Assembly: GCA_963704535.1 (NCBI GenBank)
Contig: OY969916.1
Coordinates: 9,362,001-9,426,000 of the forward strand
Direction: 5' to 3'
DNA: 64,000 nt
From: G963704535 sp963704535
GTDB taxonomy: Bacteria; Chloroflexota; Chloroflexia; Chloroflexales; Roseiflexaceae
Shown: positions 16,748 to 26,321 of the stretch, piece by piece
Layout: each line of letters begins with the position of its first letter
How positions within the stretch are numbered: position 1 is the stretch's first letter
Made by a program: the position numbers and the translations under genes
Notes under the pieces: model-generated
Database searches by the model: none
Seen by the model: the letters and a program-made list of their open reading frames with translations, nothing else
Told to the model about the DNA's origin: nothing

Positions 16748-19700
16748 CCCGATCCTAGCCCGCACCTGTTGCACCCCGTCCGACCACCGATCCCACAGCC
16801 CGCCGACTGCGTCGCGCACGTGCTTGCGGTCGGCCTTCCAGGCCCGTCCCCACGACTCGGCCCAGTTGCCTGCGCGCCGGGTGCCGGATTGCCACACATC
16901 CTGCATGCCCGCCGTCCACTCACCCTGGTCGAGCTTGGTCCGGCCGCGCTGGTAGAGCGCGGCGGGGTGGTTGGGCCGCAGCCGCAGCGACTGGTCGAAG
17001 TCCTGCTGGGCCTTGGCCAGGTCGCCCTTAGCGCGCCTGATCAGGCCACGGTAGTACAGCACGTCGGACTGGCACGGGCTCAGGCGCAGCGATTGGCCGA
17101 GGTCGGCCAGCGCGCCGTCCAGGTCGCTGGCGGCGGCCTTGAGCCGGCCACGGCAGTAGAGTGTCCTGGCGTCGGATCGCGGCTTCAGAACCAGCGCCGC
17201 CCGCTCCCGCAGCGCGCGTTCGAGCAGCGACTGCGCGCTGCGCCGCTTACCAGGCGCCGAGAGCGTCATCGCGAGGTTGGTCAGCGCATCGGGATCAGGT
17301 GTACTGCGGCGCACTCGCAGCGTGCGGCGGAAGTCGGCTTGCGCGCCCTTGAGGTCGCCGGCCTTGAGCTTCAGCACTCCACGGTGATTGAGCGCCTGTG
17401 GATCATCCGGGCGCTCCGCCAGCACCCACATCACATCTTTCAGCGCGCCTTTCAGATCGCCGTACTCGATCTGGACCGCGCCGCGCAGGTTCCGCACGTC
17501 GAGCTGGCCGGGGCGCAGCGCCAGCGACCGGGTGAGATCGGACAGGGCGTCTTCGCGCATCCAGGTGACATTCTTCAGCGTCGCCATCGTCTCCGCGATC
17601 CGCTGCTTGACCAGGCCCAGCCCGTTAAGCGTGTCGGGATCGTCGGGCTGGAGCCGTTGCGCCTGGGCGAAGTCGGCTAGCGCCCCGCCAAGATCTTCCA
17701 GGACGTATTTGACATAACCGCGTTGACATAGAGTCGGGGCATGATCGGGGCGCAGGTCCAGCGACTTGTCGAGGTCCCTGAGCGCCGGGGTCTGCTGGTT
17801 CTTCTTGTACAAGATCAGGCCGCGCCGGCTAAGGATCTCTGGGTCATTGGGGCGCGCGATATTAGCCAGATCGATCGACTGTAGCGCCTCGTCGAGCTTG
17901 CCCTGGTCCACGAGCACCAGGCCGCGCGCGATCAGCGTTTCGGGGTGGCCGGGGCGCAGCGCCAGCGAGTTGTCGAGGTCGCGCTGCGCGTCGTCAAGGG
18001 ACATATTCAGGTGCGCGGTCGTTCCGTCGCGCGCGAGCAGCCTATGCTTGGTCGTACCGCGGTGAGCCAGTGCCACGGCGTCTTTCGGGCGTAGGATGAG
18101 CGCCGCATTGAAGTCGGCCAGCGCCGCCTCGAATGTATTGAGCTGGAGCTGAGTCATGCCGCGGCTGAACAGCGTGGCGGCGTCGTCGGCACGCAGGTCG
18201 AGCGCCGCATCGAAGTCGGCCAGCGCCGCCGCGAAGTTGCCCAGACTGTAGTAGGCTGCCCCGCGCCGGCTGAGCACGGCCGGGTCGTTCGGGCGCAAGG
18301 CCAGCAGCGCCTCGAAATCGGCCAGCGCGCCGGCGGCGTCCTTCTGTTTGTACAATCGGTAGTAGCCGCGCGCCGAAAATGCCTCGACCAGCGCGTCTTT
18401 GAGCGGCTGCCAGGTGGCGTCGAGTTTGCGGCCCTGTTCGAGCAGCGTGATATGCTCGTCGGCACTCTTGATCGCCGTATCGGTGATCGTCTCGATGCGG
18501 GAGCGGCGCGCGCGCAACCAATACAGCATTGCCTGAGTGTGCGGATCGAGTAGGCTGGCCAGGGGCCCGATCAGGTCATAATCCTCGGTCTGGAGCACCT
18601 GCACCAGCCGGCGCCATTCGCCCCGGCGCGGCACAAGCTCTGCCGCGCGACCGAGCAGCCAATTGGCGAACGACGAGTCGTCGTAGCAAGCTTTGACCCA
18701 GTGGCTGAGTAGCAGGCGGCGAGCCTCATCCTGCTCACCGAGCCACAGCATGAGGTTGAGCTGATCGAGCGCTGCCTCGCGCCACTGCGGGTGCTTGTAC
18801 GATTCGTCCGGGTTGTTCAGCTCGCTCTCGGTCCGGGCCAGGCGGGCCTGAACAACCTCTGCGGCCCGGCGCAGCCCGATCGCGAGAGCCTGTCGCTCAA
18901 GGGAGTGGAGCCCTCTGGCGAGGACATCCTCGCGGATGAACTCACGTACCAGGTCGTGCATCGCGTCTGGGTGGTGGCCGGCGAACACAAAGGAGTAGCG
19001 ATTGGTCAGGTCCTGCTGGATCTGCGGCCCATCGGCGAGCGGCACGCCCCACAGCGCGTAGGCCAGCTCCGGATCGGGCCGCAGCAGCAGTGCCAGCGCG
19101 CGGATGCGCTGGCGGTCGCGCGGCCCGCGCTGGCGCGGGTCGCCGCTCTGCTCGTCGAGGGCGCGATGCAGGAACCGCCGCGTGATCGCGCGCACCACCT
19201 CCCGGCAGCCAGGGCCGGTCGGGCCGTCGGCGCGGTAGGGCGCGATATCGCCGGTGGCCGCGAGCTGGTCGCCGAGCGCGGCCAGCGCCAGCGGCACACC
19301 CTGGCTGAGCGCCGCGACCTCCGCCACCAGTGGTTCGGCCACCGTCACCTGGAAGGCTGGTCGCGCGAAGTACTTGCTGATATAGCGTGACTCCAGCGGC
19401 TGGTCGAGGTCGTAGGAGCGCCACTGGCCGGTCCCTTGGAATGTACGGCGGTAATCGGCGTCGAGCCAGTTGCGCCCGGCGAGCACGACGATCAGGCGGT
19501 CGCCGCCTTTGGAGAGCACGGTGGTGCGCATCCACTCATCATGCTGGTCGGCCCGATCGTAGCCGTCGAGCGCCAGCACCAGCGGCCCGGCCTGAGCCAG
19601 GGCGTCGAGATCTTCGGCCAGCGCCAGGCCCAGCGCGTTCGGGTGAAAGTGCGCCGAAGCGGCCGACTTGGACAGATCGTCGAAAAACGTCTCGAAGCTG

Positions 19701-20293
19701 TCCGGATCCTTTCCGTGCCGGGCGCGGAAGTCCAGCAGCGGCGCCAGATCGTCGATCACACGCTCGGCCTGGGCGGCGACCGCAGTTGGCGTATAGCCCG
19801 CGCCAAAGATCGTCGAGCGGACGACCTTGTCCTCCTGCACGGTATAGTGTTGCTGTAGAAGCTGGTCAACCTCGGCCGGGTCCATAGCCTGGAGCGCCTG
19901 CCAGCGTGCCCATGCGCGCTGCGCGCGGTCGTGTACCGGGGCGATCGCCGCGCGGCGGTCCACGGCCTCCTCGTAGCGCGCGGCGAAGTCGGGGAGCCGC
20001 AGCTTGATCGCGGCCACGAGCGCTTGGGCCAGTTCGTCGCTATTGGGGAAGTGCCGATTGCTGAGGTCGATCTCGATCAGCCGCTCGGCGGGCACGCCCG
20101 CCTGGCCGGCGATATCCAGGAACTGGCGCAGCAGCGCCGATTTGCCCATGCCATCCTCGCCGTGCAGCAGGAAGATGCAGGGCGGAACCGAGCCGCTCGT
20201 GCCCTTGGCCGCCGCGCGCACATTCACACGGAACTCCCGCCGCTCACGCACCCGGCCCACAAACCGATCGCGATTGCCGCTCACCGATTGCAT
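16742..20293 (-). CDS. STAND-type NTPase fused to a long TPR array
   Basis: A 1183-aa protein. Residues 1-360 are a P-loop module that opens with RDRFVGRVRERREF and has Walker A GEDGMGKSAL (45-54) and Walker B LVLALDGYDR (~238-247). A helical, winged-helix-like middle region runs to about 590. From ~610 to 1170 there are a dozen or more TPR units such as ALADFDAALDLRADDAATLFSRG. The architecture fits signal-transduction ATPases with numerous domains (STAND), which oligomerise when their repeats sense a ligand. Some are transcription regulators and some are antiphage sensors. No effector domain is visible at either end, so a separate partner or a purely regulatory role is possible. Confidence 0.85.
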   Translation of the reverse strand: MQSVSGNRDRFVGRVRERREFRVNVRAAAKGTSGSVPPCIFLLHGEDGMGKSALLRQFLDIAGQAGVPAERLIEIDLSNRHFPNSDELAQALVAAIKLRLPDFAARYEEAVDRRAAIAPVHDRAQRAWARWQALQAMDPAEVDQLLQQHYTVQEDKVVRSTIFGAGYTPTAVAAQAERVIDDLAPLLDFRARHGKDPDSFETFFDDLSKSAASAHFHPNALGLALAEDLDALAQAGPLVLALDGYDRADQHDEWMRTTVLSKGGDRLIVVLAGRNWLDADYRRTFQGTGQWRSYDLDQPLESRYISKYFARPAFQVTVAEPLVAEVAALSQGVPLALAALGDQLAATGDIAPYRADGPTGPGCREVVRAITRRFLHRALDEQSGDPRQRGPRDRQRIRALALLLRPDPELAYALWGVPLADGPQIQQDLTNRYSFVFAGHHPDAMHDLVREFIREDVLARGLHSLERQALAIGLRRAAEVVQARLARTESELNNPDESYKHPQWREAALDQLNLMLWLGEQDEARRLLLSHWVKACYDDSSFANWLLGRAAELVPRRGEWRRLVQVLQTEDYDLIGPLASLLDPHTQAMLYWLRARRSRIETITDTAIKSADEHITLLEQGRKLDATWQPLKDALVEAFSARGYYRLYKQKDAAGALADFEALLALRPNDPAVLSRRGAAYYSLGNFAAALADFDAALDLRADDAATLFSRGMTQLQLNTFEAALADFNAALILRPKDAVALAHRGTTKHRLLARDGTTAHLNMSLDDAQRDLDNSLALRPGHPETLIARGLVLVDQGKLDEALQSIDLANIARPNDPEILSRRGLILYKKNQQTPALRDLDKSLDLRPDHAPTLCQRGYVKYVLEDLGGALADFAQAQRLQPDDPDTLNGLGLVKQRIAETMATLKNVTWMREDALSDLTRSLALRPGQLDVRNLRGAVQIEYGDLKGALKDVMWVLAERPDDPQALNHRGVLKLKAGDLKGAQADFRRTLRVRRSTPDPDALTNLAMTLSAPGKRRSAQSLLERALRERAALVLKPRSDARTLYCRGRLKAAASDLDGALADLGQSLRLSPCQSDVLYYRGLIRRAKGDLAKAQQDFDQSLRLRPNHPAALYQRGRTKLDQGEWTAGMQDVWQSGTRRAGNWAESWGRAWKADRKHVRDAVGGLWDRWSDGVQQVRARIGI

Positions 20294-20304
20294 AGCCGCT
20301 CCTT

Positions 20305-20408
20305 CAGAAGCTGTTTGAAAGGGTATTATCTCACCTACGAGTCGTGGTGGAAAGGGGCTTCTTGAGGGGAGTCCCCCTCAAACTCCCCTTTTTCAAACAG
20401 TCTCTCAT
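20305..20408. repeat. REP/MITE-like element, family A
   Basis: The left end GAAGCTGTTTGAAAGGG and the right end CCCTTTTTCAAACAGTCTCT form inverted repeats around TTGAGGGGAGTCCCCCTCAA. It lies just upstream of the NTPase-TPR start (20293). Confidence 0.65.
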
Positions 20409-20626
20409 CTGAGAACTCCGGCTGATTGTAACGCAGCCCGCGCCCCGAAGCAAGAGGTTGCCAAGTTCGCGCTTTGTGTCTATACTTGCTTAAGAAATTG
20501 AGAATTGAGAATGGCCGATTGACGCCTCCTTCGACTGACGCCTCACGCATCACGCATCACGTTTCACGTTTTACGCTTTATGTGCCACGTAAATCGTAAA
20601 TCGTAACTAGAAAGTAGCAGGTCATC
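20409..20626. repeat. Intergenic word repeats between divergent genes
   Basis: Contains GAAATTGAGAATTGAGAATGG words (20490-20512), CACGCAT/CACGTTT words (20545-20580) and AATCGTA words (20588-20606). A possible -10 TATACT lies at about 20482. No gene is seen. Confidence 0.5.
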
Positions 20627-22433
20627 GTGTCTGAAACTCAGAAGGTCCCGCGCCGTGACGAGATCCCCGTCGAGTATACCTGGGATCTGAGCACGGTCTA
20701 CGCCGACGATGAGGCGTGGGAAGAGGATATTGGGCGGCTGGAGGGGATGCTGCCGCAGGTCGCCGCGACCGAGGGCACGATCGGCCAGGGCGCCCAGGCG
20801 CTGCTGCGGGCGCTCAAGCTGCGCGACGATGTCACGATGCGGCTATGGCAGATCTACATCTACGCCAACCGCCGGCTGGACTCAGACAGCACCGACCCAA
20901 TTGGGCAGGCGCTGGCCGAGCGGGCCGGGTCGGTAGTCGCGCGGATCGGCGCTGCCACCGCCTTCATAGACCCCGAGATCCTGGCGATCCCAGCCGAGCG
21001 GATCGCGGCCTGGCAGCGCGAAGAGCCGCGGCTGCAAGTCTACACCCACGCCCTTAAGGAGCTGGCGCGGCAGCGCGCCCACGTTCGCTCGGCCGAGGTC
21101 GAGGGCATCCTGGCCGAGTACGGTGACGTCACCCGCGCGCCGAACGAGATCTACGACGTTCTGACCAACGCCGACATTGTCTTCCCCACGATCGAGGACG
21201 AGCAAAGCCAGCCGGTCCAGCTCTCGCACGCGCGCTACGGTCGCTACATGGAGAGCCAGGACCGGCGCGTCCGCCGCGACGCGTTCAAGGGGATGTACAG
21301 CGCGATCGGCGGGCTCCGCAATACGCTCGGCACCGTCCTGGCCGCCGAGATCCGTAGCCACACGATCAGCGCGCGCGTTCGTAACTATCAGTCGTCGCTC
21401 GAAGCCGCGCTCGACCCCCACGCCATCCCGCTCGACGTGTACCACAACTTGATTACGACGATCAACGCCAACCTGCCGCGTCTCCACCGCTATATGGATG
21501 TTCGCAAGCGGATCATGGGGCTGGACGAGCTGCACATCTACGATCTGTACGCGCCGATCGTGCCGGAGGTCGAGCTGATCATCCCCTACGCCGAGGCGAC
21601 CACATCGACATTGGCGGCGTTTGCGCCGTTGGGCGAGGAGTACACCGGGGCGGTCCAGAAGACCTTTAGCAGCCGCTGGGTCGATGTCTATGAGAATGTC
21701 GGCAAGCGCAGCGGGGCCTACAGCGACGGCTCCTACACCACCGCGCCCTTTATTCTGCTCAATTACCAGGATCGGCTCGAAGATGTGTTCACCCTGGCCC
21801 ACGAGCTGGGCCACTCGATGCATTCCTTTTTCACCAGGCGCAACCAGCCGTTCGTGTACGGCAACTACACCCTCTTCGTCGCCGAGGTCGCCTCGACGCT
21901 CAACGAGGCGCTGCTCACCAGCCACTTGCTCAAGACCCGCGATGACCCGGAGCTGCGCCGGCGGTTGATCGTCAAGCAGCTCGAAGGCATCCGCCAGACG
22001 ATCATCCGTCAGACGATGTTCGCCGAGTTCGAGCTGGATATGCACCAGCGCGTCGAGGCCGGCGACCCGCTGACGGCCGACTCCCTGAGCAAGCGCTACT
22101 ACGATCTGGTCGGGCGCTACCATGGCCCGACGCGTGACGCTGGACGACGAGATCGCGGTCGAGTGGGCCCGCATCCCGCACTTCTACTACAACTTCTATG
22201 TTTACCAGTACGCGACCGGGCTCTCGGCGGCGCTGGCGCTGAGCAAGCAGATCATGGATGAGGGCCAGCCGGCAGTGGATCGCTACCTGCGGTTCCTGGG
22301 CAGTGGCTCCTCACGCTCGTCGATCGATTTGCTGCGCGATGCCGGGGTCGATATGACCAGGTCGGCACCGGTCCAGGCTGCGATGGACCTGTTCGAGCAA
22401 CTGCTGGACGAGCTGGAGCAGATCACTCCATAA
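20627..22433 (+). CDS. pepF: Oligoendopeptidase F (M3 zinc peptidase), with a +1 frameshift
   Basis: The reading frame from GTG 20627 covers most of an M3B oligopeptidase. The zinc site FTLAHELGHSMHSFF is at residue ~392, with downstream substrate-binding residues. At about 22130 (YHGP) the frame is lost. The expected C-terminus (VTLDDEIAVEWARIPHFYYN ... QITP) continues one base on, to 22433. With one base removed the protein would be ~601 aa, the normal family length. The enzyme degrades short cytosolic peptides. I favour a sequencing indel, because the sequence on both sides is fully conserved. A Uma2 gene follows 12 bp later. Confidence 0.88.
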
Positions 22434-22445
22434 GGGAGGTTCCCA

Positions 22446-23192
22446 ATGAGCGCGACATCCGCTCCAACGCTCACATCCCGCGCCGGCATCTCAGATCAAT
22501 ATGGAATCATCCAATATCCTGACTCTGACGGGAAGCCGATGGCCGAGAACGATCCACAGTACCGGGCGATCGTGAACACGCGCTTCGCCCTGGAGCAACA
22601 CTACCTCCAGGAGCCGCAGGTCTACGTCGGCGCCGATCTCTTGATGTACTACGAAGAAGGCGACATCCACAAGAGTGTGGCGCCGGATGTCTTTGCGACG
22701 CTTGGCGTGCCCAAGCACGCCCGGCGTACCTACCTGATCTGGGCGGAGGGCAAAGCGCCTGATGTTGTGTTCGAGTTCGCCTCGCCCAGCACCTGGCGCG
22801 CCGATCTGGGCTGGAAGCGCGGGCTGTATCTCGGCATCGGCGTCCAGGAGTACTTTCTCTTCGACCCGACCGGCGAACATTTCCACCCACTACTCCAGGG
22901 CTACCGGCTCTCGGAGAACCCCTACCAGCCGCTGCCGGCCCTGGAAGGCGAGCGCGGCCTACGCGGGCTGTTCAGCGCAGTGCTGGGGTTGGAACTCTGG
23001 GCGCAGCCGGGCGACGGCACCGGCATCCCTTACACACTGAAGCTCTACAACCCGGCGACCGATACCTGGCTCCCCACGCCGGAAGAGGCCGCCGAGGGCT
23101 ATCGCGTTGAGTCTGCCGCCCGCGCCGAAGCCGAAGCCCGCGTGCGTGAGCTTGAGGCCGAGTTGCGCCAGCTGCGCGGCGAGCAGCCCTGA
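22446..23192 (+). CDS. Uma2 family protein with C-terminal coiled coil
   Basis: A 248-aa second Uma2-type (PD-(D/E)xK-like) protein: VAPDVFATLGVP, PDVVFEFASPST and WKRGLYLGIGVQEYFLFDP. The last ~40 residues (SAARAEAEARVRELEAELRQ) form a coiled coil, as seen in many longer Uma2 members. GGGAGG precedes the ATG. It starts 12 bp after pepF and may be co-transcribed. The function is unknown beyond the nuclease-like fold. Confidence 0.82.
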   Translation: MSATSAPTLTSRAGISDQYGIIQYPDSDGKPMAENDPQYRAIVNTRFALEQHYLQEPQVYVGADLLMYYEEGDIHKSVAPDVFATLGVPKHARRTYLIWAEGKAPDVVFEFASPSTWRADLGWKRGLYLGIGVQEYFLFDPTGEHFHPLLQGYRLSENPYQPLPALEGERGLRGLFSAVLGLELWAQPGDGTGIPYTLKLYNPATDTWLPTPEEAAEGYRVESAARAEAEARVRELEAELRQLRGEQP

Positions 23193-23194
23193 CA

Positions 23195-23262
23195 CGGTGA
23201 AAGGGTGAAGGGGTATACAACCCCTTCACCCTTTCACCCCTTCACCCTTTCTTTCCGGGAAG
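23195..23262. repeat. Word-hairpin GTGAAAGG/GGGTGAA
   Basis: GGTGAAAGGGTGAAGGGG is followed by CCCCTTCACCCTTTCACC and more such words. It forms a hairpin between two convergent genes and could be a bidirectional terminator. Confidence 0.65.
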
Positions 23263-23276
23263 ACCGGGGAACCTGG

Positions 23277-24869
23277 CTAGATCCGCGCCCTCAAATACCC
23301 CTGCAACTCCCCGACCGAAACCCGCTCCTGGGCCATAGTGTCGCGGTCGCGCACCGTCACCGTCTGGTCCTCAAGCGACTGAAAGTCCACTGTGATGCAG
23401 AACGGCGTGCCGATCTCGTCCTGGCGGCGGTACAGCCGGCCGATCGCGCCGGTGTCGTCGTAGATCGTGCGCATCTGGCCGCCCACCTGGAGCGACCGGC
23501 GGATCTCCTTCGCCAGCCCGACCAGCCCCTCGTGGTTGCGCTTGAGCGGGAAGACGGCGGCCTTGATCGGCGCCAGGTGCGGCTTGAGATGCAGCACCGT
23601 GCGGAAATGCTCGTCGATCAGCGGCTGGGCCTGGCCGCGCAGCTTCTTGCCCAGTTCGATCTGGTCGGCGCCGGGCATCGCCAGCAGCGCCTCGATCTGC
23701 GGCAGCGCCCCCGCTAGATCGGCGGTGATCGCCTGGCCCTGCGCGACCAGCGCGTCGCGCGTTTCACTCCCCAGCTTCTCGTTCCGGCCGGCCGACTTCA
23801 GGAACGCCGCCAGCGCGTCCGACACGGCGGTCAGCTTCTCGGTCGGCGGCGCCTTCACCATCTGCTCGTCGTACGCCTCGGACAGGACGGCCAGGAAGCA
23901 GCGGCCCACCCCCATCGACGGCTCGACCACAAACGGCACAATATGCCGGTTATTGGCCTGGTCGTAGTAGGTCAGCTTGGCGGTGCTCTGGTTGTTCGGG
24001 CCGACCCTGGCGGTGAGGCCCAGCGCCTCCTGGTCGCGCGAATGCGAGCCCAAGTCGAAGTCGGTGCGGCTGGCAATGCCCTCGATCTCCTGGAAGCCGA
24101 GGGTCGGGTAGTCATACATCAGGTCGAACGTGCGCTTGGCGTAGTGGGCCAGTTCGTCGGGCTGTTGGTCGTAGACCTGGAGCCGGTCGCGGCCGATGCC
24201 GATGCTTTCCCACCAGCGCAGCCGGTCCTCCAGCCAGCGGTCGTGCCACTCGTCCTCGGTGCCGGGGTAGACGAAGTACTCGATCTCCATCATATCGAAC
24301 TCGCGCACCCGGAACAGGAAGTTGCGCGGGTTGATCTCGTTGCGGAACCCCTTGCCGATCTGGGCGATCCCGAAAGGCAGCTTGCGGCTGGTGGTCGCCA
24401 GCACATTGGCGAAGTTGACGAAGATGCCCTGGGCAGTCTCCGGGCGCAGGTAGGCGAACGAGCCGGAGTCGGCCACCGGACCGACCGGGGTCTTGAACAT
24501 CAGGTTGAAGGGTCGCGGCTCGGTCAGGTCGGCCGAGCCGCAGCTCGGACACTTGCCGGCAATCTGGTCGGCGCGCCAGCGCATCTTGCAGCTACGGCAG
24601 TCCACCATCGGGTCGACAAAAGTCTCCTCATGGCCGGAGTACTTCCATGTCAACGGGTTCATCAGGATCGCCGCGTCGAGCCCCTCCATGTCGTCGCGCT
24701 CGTAGACATTGGTGCGCCACCAGGAGCCGATGATGTTGTTCTTCAGCTCGACGCCCAGCGGGCCGTAGTCGTAGGTACCCTGGAGGCCGCCATAGATCTC
24801 GGAGCCGGGGAAGACGAAGCCGCGCCGCTTACAGAGCGAGACGAGCTGTTCCATTGTGGTTGCAGGCAT
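23277..24869 (-). CDS. glyS: Glycyl-tRNA synthetase, dimeric class II type
   Basis: A 530-aa enzyme that charges tRNA-Gly. It has the alpha2-type layout: motif 1 region GVELKNNIIGSWW, the zinc-like pairs CRSCKMRW and CPSCG, motif 2 FRNEINPRNFLFRVREF, the SMGVGRCFLAVL motif 3, and a C-terminal anticodon-binding domain that ends with EIGTPFCITVDFQ and TVTVRDRDTM. The ATG at 24869 has GAGGAGG just upstream and is chosen over a GTG at 24896. A T-box leader (25047-25330) precedes it, so expression should respond to uncharged tRNA-Gly. Confidence 0.97.
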   Translation of the reverse strand: MPATTMEQLVSLCKRRGFVFPGSEIYGGLQGTYDYGPLGVELKNNIIGSWWRTNVYERDDMEGLDAAILMNPLTWKYSGHEETFVDPMVDCRSCKMRWRADQIAGKCPSCGSADLTEPRPFNLMFKTPVGPVADSGSFAYLRPETAQGIFVNFANVLATTSRKLPFGIAQIGKGFRNEINPRNFLFRVREFDMMEIEYFVYPGTEDEWHDRWLEDRLRWWESIGIGRDRLQVYDQQPDELAHYAKRTFDLMYDYPTLGFQEIEGIASRTDFDLGSHSRDQEALGLTARVGPNNQSTAKLTYYDQANNRHIVPFVVEPSMGVGRCFLAVLSEAYDEQMVKAPPTEKLTAVSDALAAFLKSAGRNEKLGSETRDALVAQGQAITADLAGALPQIEALLAMPGADQIELGKKLRGQAQPLIDEHFRTVLHLKPHLAPIKAAVFPLKRNHEGLVGLAKEIRRSLQVGGQMRTIYDDTGAIGRLYRRQDEIGTPFCITVDFQSLEDQTVTVRDRDTMAQERVSVGELQGYLRARI

Positions 24870-24884
24870 AGGAACCTCCTCACG

Positions 24885-25015
24885 ACTACCGACCACTGAC
24901 CACCGACTGCTCTGACAGGGCGAAAGGGTGAAGGGGTGAAGGGTGAAGGGGTGCTCCCTTCTAAAGTCTCCGTCACCTTGTCACCTTGTCACCTTGTCAC
25001 CTTGTCATTTGGTTG
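24885..25015. repeat. Short-word repeats in the glyS 5' UTR
   Basis: ACCACTG/ACCACCG words (24890-24908), GGTGAAGG words (24918-24950) and four CACCTTGT words (24972-25010). They lie between the T-box terminator and the glyS start and would be transcribed in its leader. Confidence 0.6.
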
Positions 25016-25054
25016 GTCGTCGGTCGTCGTCGCTGTGCCTGGGCCAACAAAAAA

Positions 25055-25079
25055 CCCAGGCGATCTGCTATCGCCTGGG
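25055..25079 (-). terminator. T-box terminator hairpin
   Basis: CCCAGGCGAT and ATCGCCTGGG pair around a short loop and are followed by TTTTTTG on the minus strand. It is alternative to the antiterminator next to it. Confidence 0.85.
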
Positions 25080-25128
25080 GACGCATCGTAATGCGATGCG
25101 CGGTTCCACCCCAGTTACCCGCCGAGTG

Positions 25129-25203
25129 AATGAAAAATTGAAAATGAAAAATTGAGAATGCTACCTTAAAATTCTCAATTTTCAATTCTCAATTTTCAAT
25201 TCA
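25129..25203. repeat. AATTGA-word hairpin embedded in the T-box leader
   Basis: GAAAAATTGAAAATGAAAAA-like words face their complements (ATTCTCAATTTTCAATTCTC) across a 10-base loop. Identical words occur in ordinary intergenic DNA at 16100 and 20490, so this looks like a repeat that entered the riboswitch. Confidence 0.75.
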
Positions 25204-25335
25204 TCGGTTGGTCGCTCAAGAACTACGGCTCCACAGCGCCCTTCCCCGCCGCCACGGCCACCGGGCTTGCACCGTCCCCGGTTCGCTGGAGGCCGGCCAG
25301 GCAGGTACTCCTCTGCTTCATCGCCGACGGCGCTT

Positions 25336-25364
25336 AGTATAGCACAGCGCGCGGCGGGTTGCAA
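25336..25364 (-). promoter_or_regulatory. Promoter of the glyS T-box transcript
   Basis: The -35 TTGCAA (25364-25359) and -10 TATACT (25341-25336) are separated by exactly 17 bp. Transcription would begin near 25329, at the 5' edge of Stem I. The -35 lies just past the xerD stop codon. Confidence 0.7.
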
Positions 25365-25370
25365 TCGGAC

Positions 25371-26321
25371 TTACGGCTCGTCCTCGACGAGCACCGCCGA
25401 GTTACCATCAACGCCCGATTCTACCGGCACGGCGGCGGGCTGGCGGCCATCAGCGCGCTGCGACTCTTCGGCGTGGTTGAGCTGTGTGTAGATCTGAGTC
25501 GTCGAGAGCGAGGCGTGGCCCAGCAGCACCTGCACCGAGCGGATATCGGCGCCGCCGCTGAGCATATGGGCGGCGAACGAGTGGCGCAGCGTGTGCGGCG
25601 TCAGGTCGCCGATCCCCAAGTCCTCGGCGTAGCCCTTGAGGATGAGCCAGAAGCCCTGGCGGGTCAGGCGCTTGCCGCGGTGGTTTAGAAACAGCGCCTC
25701 GGTCTTCTGGGCGGCCCCGCGCGATAGCTGCGTGCGGGCGATGTCGAGGTACTCCTCCAACGCCGTCAGCGCCGAGCCGACCATCGGCAGAATCCGCTCA
25801 CGCCCGCCCTTGCCGACGCAGCGCACGCACTCGGCCTCCATATTCAGGTCGCGCGTGTTGAGCGCCACCAGCTCGCTCACGCGCATCCCAGTCGCGTACA
25901 GCAGCTCGAGCATGGCCTTATCGCGCAGCCGCTCCGGCGTCGGCTCCTTGAGCGGCAGCTCCAGCAGCTCGTCGACCTGGGTGGGCGAAAGGGCTTTGGG
26001 CAGGTAGCGGTCGACCTTGGGCGAGTTGATCTGCTCGGTCGGGTCGCCGGCGACCATGCCCTCGGTTTTCATAAAGGCGAAGAAAGACTTGACGGCGGCG
26101 GTACGCCGGGCGACGGTCGAGTTGGCGTAGCGGCGCTCGCGCAGAAACAGCAGAAAGGCCAGGATATCGTCGTGTGAGACTCCGTCCCAAGCGTGCTGGC
26201 CGCGCTCGTGCAGAAAGACGCCAAACTGCTCCAGGTCGGTGCGATAGGCGGCGGTTGTGTTCAGTGCCAGCCCACGCTTCTCAGACAGATGCCGCAGAAA
26301 TAACTCAACCTGTTCGTCCAT
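25371..26321 (-). CDS. xerD: XerC/XerD-type tyrosine recombinase
   Basis: A 316-aa site-specific recombinase. Residues ~1-90 are the SAM-like core-binding domain. The catalytic domain has the full RKHRHY set: TGMRVSELVAL (R), CVGKGGRERILP (K), TPHTLRHSFAAHML (HxxR), LLGHASLSTTQIYTQL (H and the tyrosine nucleophile). It most likely resolves chromosome dimers at dif. The ~30 residues after the tyrosine (EESQRADGRQPAAVPVESGV) exceed the usual tail. It is upstream of, and in the same orientation as, the glyS unit. Confidence 0.92.
   Translation of the reverse strand: MDEQVELFLRHLSEKRGLALNTTAAYRTDLEQFGVFLHERGQHAWDGVSHDDILAFLLFLRERRYANSTVARRTAAVKSFFAFMKTEGMVAGDPTEQINSPKVDRYLPKALSPTQVDELLELPLKEPTPERLRDKAMLELLYATGMRVSELVALNTRDLNMEAECVRCVGKGGRERILPMVGSALTALEEYLDIARTQLSRGAAQKTEALFLNHRGKRLTRQGFWLILKGYAEDLGIGDLTPHTLRHSFAAHMLSGGADIRSVQVLLGHASLSTTQIYTQLNHAEESQRADGRQPAAVPVESGVDGNSAVLVEDEP

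Larger units (their letters stand above)
25047..25330 (-). promoter_or_regulatory. T-box riboswitch controlling glyS (tRNA-Gly sensor)
   Basis: On the minus strand the antiterminator signature AACTGGGGTGGAACCGCG lies at 25116-25099. It is followed by a Rho-independent terminator (stem 25079-25055, then six U at 25054-25049). Upstream, at 25325-25307, is the Stem I entry GCGATGAAGCAGAGGAGTA, with G-rich Stem I arms after it. A GGC triplet at 25240-25238 is a possible glycine specifier, though its position is my inference. T-boxes bind uncharged tRNA and let transcription proceed into glyS. A word-hairpin of AATTGA repeats (25129-25203) sits between Stem I and the antiterminator, where stem II/III material would be expected. 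Confidence 0.88.

Noticed and set aside
20882..22174. Long minus-strand frame opposite pepF
   Set aside because: It is the antisense of a clear M3 peptidase and shows no motifs or ribosome site.
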